Notes under the pieces: model-generated
What the model was told of the DNA's origin: nothing
Seen by the model: the letters and a program-made list of their open reading frames with translations, nothing else
The model's database searches: none
Part shown: positions 55,107-64,000 of the stretch, one piece after another
How the letters are laid out: each line of letters starts with the position of its first letter
Position numbering within the stretch: position 1 is the first letter of the stretch
Position numbers and translations under genes: made by a program
Assembly: GCA_028015205.1 (NCBI GenBank)
Contig: CM051516.1
Span: 62,376,230-62,440,229 of the forward strand
Length of the DNA: 64,000 nt
Direction of reading: 5' to 3'
From: Mytilisepta virgata
Lineage: Eukaryota > Mollusca > Bivalvia > Mytilida > Mytilidae

Positions 55107-56163
55107 TATGTTTATTGCATTGAAAACCGAAGATCGCAAAAGAAATTAAAATCATTGCAATGCATCCTGAACCTACATTGTAATTGTTTATCAACGCGAG
55201 AAACAGTGGAAAAATTATATATATGTTAAATATTTTTAATTAAATGTGATTTGTCTGATTTGTTTTTTACTTTTTCAAAATTTGGGCTGACAAAAAAAAA
55301 ATTCACTTTCAACAAGTAACAACTTTAACAAATACAAATGATATTATTTCATGATGAGAAGTGAAATACTGTTTTCATTCACATTATTTCACATATTTAA
55401 CTGTTCAGTTGTGAATCAACACTTTCAACAAGCATGAAAAATCCACTTAACAATAGAATATGAAATATTTTCCATCAAAATTCCAAGAAATTCATGTTTT
55501 CTACCCCTTGTAATGTGTGTAAATCAGAACATTAAGTGTTTGTATTTGGTTGGTTTACATAAAAATTGAACACTCCGCCTGACACATTTGAAATGTTAAA
55601 CATATGTGATGATTTGACTAGTTTCTAACATTAACTTGTTGCGAGTTTATTTATTAAGATTAGATCAACATCATGTGACAACAGAACTGAATCATTTATT
55701 CCTTAGGTCGTCTGCCAACAATAATCTGAATCACTTTTGCCTGGCAATACCAGAAATTTGGACTAATTGTATCAATACCACAGAATACAAAATGCCAAGT
55801 GATCGCTTTTAGACCAATGAAATTGTATATTTTTTATTGATATGCAAAAAACTGATTTAGACCTGAACTGGAATTAATTAATGTGTACAGTTATAAAATA
55901 ATGTCTTATGATCACTAACATTTAGTTGAAGTGTGACCACAATAACAGAAACACATTAAACTTCCATTAAATTATAAGAAAGGGATAGAAAGAGACGGGT
56001 CAATGAAATAAATCACTGTGTAAAAAAGCAAAAATGAATCTTTTGCAAAACTTTAAACAATAAATGTACATACACAGCCATTGAACACAATGATAACATT
56101 ATCACAATGTACGTAAAATGTACGTAAAATGTAAACACAGAGATGTTTGCTGCAGCATTACCT
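55107..56163. other. AT-rich DNA without recognisable features
   Basis: Nothing supported in this stretch. Confidence 0.45.
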
Positions 56164-56219
56164 TTTTTAGGCCTTCCATTCTGGAGACTGCATGAAATTT
56201 CACCATATATACAAATCCT
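56164..56219 (-). CDS. Candidate small host exon
   Basis: A 56-nt stretch with a strong acceptor (CTTTATTTCTTATTAG) and donor AAG|GTAATG, encoding ICIYGEISCSLQNGRPKK. It lies on the same strand as the large exon at 50737, 4.3 kb upstream of it, and might belong to the same gene. Only splice-site quality supports it. Confidence 0.3.
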
Positions 56220-56399
56220 AATAAGAAATAAAGTGGGTTTATTATATATCCATCCATTATCATGAATGCAATAAAGATATAATTCAATGATGAATGTATC
56301 ATTGTAAAAGTGTGTCTGCAAAAACCAAAATAAGACAGTTTGTACTATACAACACAATTCAATGTCTTTTCAAGCTAGTTTTTAAACAAATGTTAAATC

Positions 56400-56790
56400 A
56401 TTTAGGAGATAAGTGTATTCTATTTCTCCTATTCTTGACGTGGGATAAAAATACATAATATTTTTAACCACTTCCTGGTGATTAAATTTCTACATGGGAA
56501 TTACCACCATTTATTCTACAGTTATTGGAAAAATAAACTAGAGAAGTCCCGATGATGTCTATGTAAACAGACTACATAGCAACGACATTTTTTTTGAGGT
56601 TTTTGTCCAAAATCATAGGAGAAACAGATTCTCCTTCAATTTACTCATGAGTTATGGAATTTATTGACCCTCAATAGTTAAATTTTAACACGCTTGTAAA
56701 AGCTTGCGTGTTGAAAATTGAAAATTTAACTATCTCGGGTGAGAAATTCCATAACTCACTCGTACCTGAAGGAGAATCTATATTTAATAT
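56400..56790 (+). repeat. Dispersed repeat with terminal fold-back, copy 1
   Basis: Ends in an imperfect hairpin (GATTCTCCTTCA ... CTGAAGGAGAATC, 56627-56775) containing TAACACGC...GCGTGTTG. The same sequence, about 75-80 percent similar by eye, is at 60430-60790. Confidence 0.65.
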
Positions 56791-57249
56791 TTACCGACAT
56801 CAATTGCAGATTTGATGGTTCCAAATTCACTTTGGCATAGCCAGTAAACGGATATTAATGCAACCATCAAAATTGATGTCAGCAAATATTACAATATACA
56901 ATATACTATTATCTCAATTCTATGCAAGTGTAAGGATTTTAAGTAAAATAAGGAAGTGATATGCCGTTATCTCAAACTGCATTAATTGTAGAAATTATGG
57001 CTCGACGTTTTTGAAGTCATCCAATGAACCAATTTACAACCCATGTTGCATTTGAATTTGAAATTAACACAAGGAGCCAAGTAATAACTTCAATACAGAA
57101 ATCTGGGACATATGAATATAAAGTGTTTCTTTAAAAGGTGCAAAAATAAGTTTTAGTCACAGGATCTGGATTTGGACCTTTAACATGTTTAAGTGAAAAC
57201 TTACCAAACTGATAGATCTTGCCTATGGTGGCTTATTAAATAACTATTT

Positions 57250-57915
57250 GCATGTCTTAAAAGAACTGACTAAAGTTCAAATGATCATATTTTTAAAACT
57301 ACTCGCCCAAACAGAAAATCCTGACAATATGCACATCTCCATAATGTGATCTAACACACCATAAAGTTTCTTGAGAATCATGCAAGTAATGTAGGAGGAG
57401 TTGCAGACAACATATGGAACTAATATGTTGAACTGGGTATAACTCAGGGAAAAATAAATGGACCAGGATATCCTTCACATGGGCACATCTACATATTAGG
57501 ATCTTGCAGTATATAAAGTTTCATGAGATTCTGATGAAGCATGTTGGAGAAGTCACGATGACAAAATGCATGGTGAATTGTTTCACAATTTCTAAGTTGA
57601 ACTGGGTATAACTCAGGGAAAAATGAAAGGACCAGGATATCCTTCACATACGCACATCTACATATTAGGATCTTATAGTATACAAAGTTTCACGAGATTC
57701 TGATGAAGCATGTTGGAGAAGTCAAAATGGATGGTGAATTGTCTCAAAATTTCTAAGTTCAACTGGGAGAACTACATGGAAAATTGATGGACAACAAAAT
57801 CCTTTATACAGCAGAATTTACTTGTCATTTTCTTAAGTTATACCAAGTTTAGTTGAAATATGACAAAAGATGTGGAAGTTTGTTCGGACAAGACAGGTTT
57901 GCTATATACCCCCCA
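57250..57915 (+). repeat. Tandem-module repeat with C/G terminal hairpin
   Basis: Modules of about 165 bp share GAACTGGGTATAACTCAGGG, CACATCTACATATTAGGATC and GATGAAGCATGTTGGAGAAG. The 3' end is TTCGGACAAGACAGG, then the hairpin TATACCCCCC ... GGGGGGTATA near 57905-57938. Same general architecture as the ACAAGAGG family. Confidence 0.7.
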
Positions 57916-57968
57916 AAATTTGATTGCGGGGGGTATAAACATGTAAAAATTAGGAAGACCTTATAATA

Positions 57969-59317
57969 ACTAGAGGCTCTAAAGATCTTGTATCGCTCAC
58001 CTGCATTGAAATTCCCATCCCATCCCATCCCATCCCATCCCATCCCATCTTTTTTAAAACTACTCGCCCATCCCATCCCATCCCATCCCATCCCATCCCA
58101 TCTATAGGGTTCTATGTTAAACTAAGTTCGGATGTGGCAGCCAAGATGGTTGACAGTCTAGGTCAATGGACACATTTCTAAAAGAGAACCATCTAAGGAC
58201 CATTGCTACCAAGTCCAGATCTTATTGGCTTAGTGGTTTCAGACCAGAAGATTTTGAGGGAATTTCCCATAGGGTCATATGTTAAACTAAGTTCGGCTGT
58301 ATTGGCCATCTTGGTTCACAGTCACGAAATCAGACAATTCTGAAAGAGGACCTCCTAAGGACCATTGCCGCAAAGTCTGGTTCCAATTGGTCAAGTGGTT
58401 TCAGACAAGAAGATTTTTCAATGAATTTTCCCAATGGGGCCTTACGTTAAATCATGTTCGGTTGTGGCAGCCATCTCGGTTGACAGTCCAGGTCATGTGA
58501 CGCAATTCTGAAAGAGGACCATTGCTGCAAAGTCTGGTTCCAACTGGTAAAGTAGTTTTAGACAAGAAGATTTTTCAATGAATTTTCCCATAGGGCCCTA
58601 TGTTTAACTAAGTTCGGCTGTGGCTGCCATCTTGGTTAACAGTCCGGATCATTGGACATTATTCTGAAAGAGAACCTCATAAGAACCATTAATGCCAATT
58701 TTGGTTGCAACTGGCCTTGTAGTTTCATAGAAGAAGATTTTTGAAATTCATCCTCCCCAATTTTCTATTTTTACTAACAGCAGCCATGTCAGTTGGAAGT
58801 TGGAGATCCCGGACATAAGTTTGGAAACAGGCCATCCAAGGACTATTCCACCAAAGTCTGGTTCAAATTGGCTCAGTCGTTTCAGGGGAGTTGACGAAAA
58901 AGTAAAATTCCCATAGGCTCAATGTTAAACTAAGTCCAGCTATTGCGGCCAAGTTAGATGGCGTTCGGGGAAACCGAACACAAATTTTAAAAGGGGCCAC
59001 CCAAGGACCATTCCACCAAAGTTTGGTTCAAATTGGCCTCATGGTCTCAGAGAAGATAACGAAAATGTTAAAATTCCCATAGGGTCCAAGGTTAAACTAT
59101 GTCTGACCATGGCAGCCATATTGGATGGTGCCCGGGAAAACCGAACACACTTTTTAAAGGGGACTGTCCAAAGACCATTCTACTTATGTTTGGTTTAAAT
59201 TGGTTCAGTGGTTTCAGAGGAGTTGATAAAAATGTGAAAAGTTTACGAGGACATACGACGACGACGGACGCAAATTAATGAGAATAGCTCACATGGCCTT
59301 TTCGGCCAGGTGAGCTA
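57969..59317 (+). repeat. Hairpin-ended repeat, diverged copy
   Basis: Head ACTAGAGGCTCTAAAGATCT with TATCGCTCACCTG. Modules with CATAGGGTCATATGTTAAAC and AAGTTCGGCTGT are distinct from the other copies. Tail GACGACGACGGACG, then AGCTCACATGGCCTTTTCGG/CCAGGTGAGCT. A CCCAT pentamer array interrupts the head (58013-58102). Confidence 0.8.
58013..58102 (+). repeat. CCCAT pentamer microsatellite in two blocks
   Basis: Runs of (CCCAT)n on both sides of TTTTTAAAACTACTCGCCCA (58051-58070). That 20-bp segment also occurs at 57290-57309 in the neighbouring repeat. Confidence 0.9.
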
Positions 59318-59442
59318 AAAACAGTTTTCACATTCATCAATATCCAAATTTTTTTTTAAATATTTAACAATTTCTAGCTATTAAACTAATACAAAGTGAG
59401 TACCATATATCTGCAATCTATTTCAGTTATATAATCTTATAA

Positions 59443-59791
59443 GGCCAACTAAAATTAATTAGTAGATTTTCATCCAACTTTTTGAAAAAAATGGGGCGGG
59501 TGGGAGGATTTTATTTTTTATTTTTTATTTCATATGAAACTATTTTGTAAGGTGTTATTAATATGTAAACGTTATAAAATGGCTTATACCGCTTACTACT
59601 CTAAGAATCACGAAAACCATGTTGAATTGTTACAGGAAGTTAACAAAAAACGAAATTATTGACACGGATACCGGTAACGGAGATGAACAAAATCCGGAAA
59701 TCGTAAATTTTAGAAAATAAAAAAAATCGGGGCGGCACGATTTTCGAGGGGCGGGCGGGGATGAAAATCTATCAATTAATTTGAATTGGCC
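59443..59791. mobile_element. PIF/Harbinger-like MITE
   Basis: Inverted ends GGCCAACTAAAATTAATTAG/TAGATTTTCATCC against GGCCAATTCAAATTAATTGA/TAGATTTTCATCC, with TAA on both sides (59440-59442, 59792-59794). Length 349 bp, no gene. G-rich subterminal tracts (GGGGCGGGTGGG and complement-side equivalents). Confidence 0.85.
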
Positions 59792-59794
59792 TAA

Positions 59795-60429
59795 GTCTAA
59801 AGCTTCAGATTCTAAAACTATTTCTAATTACTAAAATATTATGCTATGAATTCATTTATTTTCTTTGGTATCATTTTTTTCTGGTTAATTGAAAAATCAT
59901 TTTTTGTTAAGGACCCAATTTTTTTATTTTGCAATTTCATACCTGTTAAGCAATATGAAATATGTATTTTGTCATTAATTCAAATCTAACACAGTTCTGC
60001 ATTATCCAAGAAAATTTGAATACAATGAAATAATGAATCCAGAGTACGCATATGGAAAACAGATGATATCCTGGCTTTCGGTCAATGTTACATGTGTATA
60101 TATACATTGTACCGTGTGTACATAACTCCGACTAACTTAAGTTATTTGAAAGATTATTATCCCCACCTGCCACTCAAAAATGGGCCTGTCCAATATTTTT
60201 TTATCTTAATGGAATGCAATTTTCAGAAATTTCTTGAGTGTATTTCCTATAAAACGTTTCATTCGACAAATACAATGACTTCCCCTATCTGGACCTGCAG
60301 ACAGCATCATCAGCTTTATCAAACACGAGTTGAAGAAAGAATTTGATCCATGTAACAAAAATTAAAAAAAATAAAAATCCTCTAATTTCCTCAACATTTG
60401 TAGAAGAATTTGATAGTGTATCAATTGAA
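59795..60429. other. AT-rich DNA without supported genes
   Basis: An 84-codon plus-strand frame at 60092 has no domain or splice context and is not called. Confidence 0.4.
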
Positions 60430-60790
60430 TTGAATTCTCCTAGCTTTTCTTGTCGTGTTTAATCAGTGATTAAACTTCTGCATGGAATTCCCGTGGTTTT
60501 ATTTACGTTGATTGGAAAGATAAATTAGAGAAGTTCTGAAATGGCATTCATGTAAACAAATTCGTAGCAATGGCATTTTCTTGAGATTTTTGTTGAAAAT
60601 TATAGGAGAAACAGATTCTTCTTCAACTTACTCGTGAGTAATAGAATCTCTCCACCCCCACATAGTTACATTTTATATTTTAACATGCTTGTTAAATCTC
60701 ATGTGTTGAAAATAAAAAATTTAACAATCTCGGGTGGGGAAATTCCATAACTCACTCGTACCTGAAGAAGGATATGTATTTGTCCTGATG
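60430..60790 (+). repeat. Dispersed repeat with terminal fold-back, copy 2
   Basis: Second copy of the 56400-56790 repeat, sharing TAGGAGAAACAGATTCT, GTTGAAAAT and CCATAACTCACTCGTACCTG. Confidence 0.65.
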
Positions 60791-62428
60791 AGTACATTAT
60801 TAAAGTTTTACTGTTGTATTAAGTATTTAGTCTTGTAAAATTCTCTCTACCTAAACAAAAATATATATTAACAACATGAATGTGAACCATAACTGCATGC
60901 AACTTGGAAAAAACTAATCAATATTGGCAAAACACAACCGCTGTAGCCACAAAACAGTGGGAAAAGTAACATGCAAATCACAAACCCAAAATTAAAACCA
61001 TTAAACTTGCTTGATGGTTCCCATCTGATTAAATTTCCAGTTCATTAGAAGTGTGCTATTAACACCAAGATTTATTTTCAAATGTGTTTTAAATATACCG
61101 GTAATATATATAGGTCATGATTGGGGTAATTAAGTAAGGTATCCAGATCACTGACAATGTCATTATTCCAAATGTCCCAGCATTTTTGTTCTAATTGCAA
61201 AGTATTACAAATGATCTTGGTAATTTTAGGCAGATATCAGAAAGACTTATATATCTAACTAAATGTTTCAACTTGGGAATGACATGTCTATAAACTTCTT
61301 ACAAAAAGAAAATATAATTTACTGCAACTGTCTATCATGATCTAAATACCTTAAACAGTTTTTGGTGGATGATTGCAGTTGAAAACCATCTATATATATT
61401 TCCACTAAAAATAACATGCATTGCTGACCTGATTACAATTCAAGGTTATTATTAATGATCGATTGCAAAGAAGAATAAAATATAGAACAAAAAAAGTTTT
61501 CAGTATTGAGATATAATCAAAATTCAAAATACAAATATAATATGAAAGGATTAATAACATGCAAATTTATCTTCCCTTTTAAACTGGTAATTTATAATTA
61601 GATTGTGACATTAAGACAACATATTGTGACATTAAGATAAATACCATTCTCAATTTATCAAAACTTCTTACCAAATTTTATTTTATATCTTGGTTTACAT
61701 GCAACCATCTAAAATGCATGTTCATATACTTAGTACTACATGTAAACATGAATTGGCCATATCAGACATGTGCTTTTGGACATACATTAGAAGTGTATAA
61801 GACATATGTGGTATTTGGCTTTTATCCATATCCATCACCAATTCAGATGCATTGATGATTCATTAGTTACACTGTTGTTAACTTCATCATGTACATCTAC
61901 GTAACAGTATGTGTACATGTATGATAAAAAAAAAAGAAATTCTCACAGTACACACAATTTCAGCACATGTACAATGTACATGTACAATAATTATGTTTAC
62001 TAAAATCTATCTATCTTGAAAACTGCAGGAGGAGTCGTACATATATACAAATCCATGATGATGTATGTATCTTATGCTGATCATAATTTCACTCAGGAAA
62101 TAACTAGTAAATTCAAACAACTAATTTTGTTGAAAAAATGCTGATACCAAACATGTACGGTAATGGGAATCATTAAAGTCTGCACACAAAATAAAAACTT
62201 TTATCTTCAAAACTCTAAAGGAATTGTATCAACAAACCCTGTACACTCAATGCTAATTTCACCAGGAAAATGAGTACTTTCAACAACTTGGCAAAGAACC
62301 CTCAAACATTCAGTACTACAGCATATAAGACATATAGGAGTAAGAAATCTATCCCATAACAAAAACCTTTGAAATGTGTATGCAATTTTAGAAAAAAACT
62401 GTGATAATTTTTTCTTATATATAAATAA
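60791..62428. other. AT-rich DNA without recognisable genes
   Basis: Several TACATGTA-type palindromes near 61900-61990. No coding or repeat structure that I can support. Confidence 0.45.
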
Positions 62429-63447
62429 ACAAGAGGTTCACCTGAGCCTGTATCGCTCACCTGGAGTCTGGTTTTCATTGGACAATTAATCAACTATTTG
62501 ACCAAGTTTGTTGGAATTGGTTCAATTGTTCAGGGAAAATTTGACAAAAAAAGGGCAATAACTCCTAAATAAGTTTTGGGATTTCCTTTACAATTTCAGG
62601 GTATGTAGATCTCAACATGGCAAACATTTTTCAAATTTAAATTTCACTTCTATCTTGTAGATCTTGTCATGCTGATCAATTTGACCTCTTTCAGATTTTT
62701 GATATCTGTAACGGTTTTTAAGTTATAAGCCAAAAACAACACATGCACCCCTATATTCTATTTTTAGCTTCGACAGCCATGTTTTATGTCAGATCAAAAT
62801 AAATTGAGGACCGTTTGTAGAGGACATGTCATAGATCATTCCTATTAAGTTTCAAACCAATCGGCCCAGTAGTTTCAGAGGAGAAGATTTTTGAATGAAA
62901 AAATTTTGAAAATTTGACAAAAAAAGGGCAACAACTCCTAAATGGGTTTTGAGATTTCCTTTAAAATTTCAGGGTTGGTAGATCTCAACATAGCAAACAT
63001 TTTTCAAATTTACATTTCAATTCTATCTCAAATAGTTTTGGAGATAAATGACGAAAAATGTTAAAATTTTGAAAATTTGACAAAAAAGGGCAAGAACTCC
63101 TAAATGGGTTTTGGAATTTCCTTCAAAATTTCTGGGTAGGTAGATCTTGTCATGCTGATCAATTTTACCCTGTCAGATTTTTGATATCTGTAACGGTTTT
63201 TGAGTTATTAGCAAAAAACAGCAATTTACCCCTATGTTCTATTTTTAGCAACAGTGGCCATGTTTTTCATCGGATCAATATAAAATGAGGATTGTTTGTG
63301 GAGGACATGTCATATATCATTCCTATGAAGCCTGGATCCAATCTGCCCAGTTGTTTCAGAGGAGAAGATTTTTGAAAAAGTTAACGACAGACAACGGATG
63401 CCAAGTGATGGCAAAAACTCACATGGCCTTTTAGGCCAGGTGAGCTA
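62429..63447 (+). repeat. Hairpin-ended repeat, variant subfamily copy
   Basis: Head AGGTTC-acct-GAGCCT followed by TATCGCTCACCTGGAGTCTG, the same subfamily as 39029-40319. Tail GCCAAGTGATGGCAAAAA and hairpin CTCACATGGCC...GGCCAGGTGAG. Modules begin GGGCAATAACTCCTAAAT. Confidence 0.85.
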
Positions 63448-64000
63448 AAAATAATGTCAATTAGTTGTGATAGATAAGGAGGAAACATATGCGCAACAGG
63501 TTTTAGGTTTTGAGGAAACCAGCTATGACAAAAGTTTTAACAAGTCAAAGAGGGAAGTAGATAAACAATAAAGCTGTAAATTTTCTCAAATCCTATAAAA
63601 TATTACAAGGACGCCTGGCACCATATACTAGGAAGCTCTGATTTGTAGTTGTGCATTAATGTGTAAAAAACAGTTTTATACCCATCTGGTTAACAAGCAA
63701 CTAATTTAAAAACCACTCAGTAAAGGAAACACCATTTTCTGAAGTTTTTGAGAAAATTATAATTGAAATTTTTGATGTGTGCATTATGCGTCCTGTTTCT
63801 AAAAAAGTTCATTGGAAGATACCAAGATCTTGTCGATAAATATTCCGTATCAACTTCACAAATCATACATGATGGTCTTGAAGTATAGATTCTAGGTACT
63901 GACAATGTTTATCATCTTAATTGCGTGTTAAGGTTCCCGCTTTTCTGTTCTTGTATATTTTTAATCTTAACTGTTTATCCATTTTTGATTATATACTTAT
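63448..64000. other. Window end, no features
   Basis: Unique-looking sequence with one short minus-strand frame (63717-63905) that has no support. Confidence 0.4.

Noticed and set aside
60092..60346. 84-codon plus-strand frame
   Set aside because: No domain, no splice context, composition like the surrounding non-coding DNA.

Overview
The window is animal nuclear DNA, very probably from a bivalve mollusc. The evidence is the AT-rich, repeat-dense sequence, tRNA-derived SINEs of the type common in molluscs, abundant repeats that end in GACGGACG runs and a terminal hairpin, an inhibitor-of-apoptosis (BIRC)-type RING exon present twice, and eukaryotic splice signals. No species is assigned.

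The main object is a complete Polinton/Maverick, a virus-like DNA transposon, at 6047-20374 (14,328 bp). It has terminal inverted repeats (TIRs) of about 170 bp and a perfect 6-bp target duplication, TGTAAG (6041-6046 and 20375-20380). It carries a retroviral-type integrase, a protein-primed family B DNA polymerase, an FtsK/HerA-type packaging ATPase, a major capsid protein, a minor capsid (penton) protein and about nine small conserved element proteins. Left to right: integrase (-), a small zinc-ribbon ORF (+), polymerase (+), eight minus-strand genes running from the penton gene at 16198 down to 11153, then a plus-strand block from 16214 to 20174. Polymerase, both capsid genes and several small genes are open. 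The integrase has one amber codon, the ATPase and three or four other genes each have a single frameshift (several in homopolymers), and one gene is split by a 754-bp fold-back element. The element is therefore fairly young but no longer autonomous, unless some lesions are assembly errors. It sits inside a much older decayed reverse-transcriptase gene, whose two halves meet in frame across the target site.

Around it: 1-434 holds a RING exon, and a paralogous RING exon with a short upstream exon lies at 26235-26812. 434-2095 is a DNA transposon with GCAGTT arrays. 21616-22041 is a MITE built on GATATC palindromes. 22240-25940 is a diverged tandem repeat invaded by a 5'-truncated LINE. 27400-40450 is dominated by nested copies of one hairpin-ended repeat family, with further copies at 57969-59317 and 62429-63447. 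43508-45045 is a Tc1/mariner element with one stop in its transposase. 47738-50129 is a second hairpin-ended family with a 135-bp tandem core. SINEs, a PIF-like MITE and fold-backs complete the repeat content.

A host gene on the minus strand can be followed through four phase-compatible exons (50737-51829, 47089-47147, 46636-46741, 45186-45251). It encodes a long, polar, probably disordered segment followed by an acidic stretch; its identity is unknown. Apart from this gene, the RING exons and the Polinton, almost every longer open frame here is a by-product of repeats.
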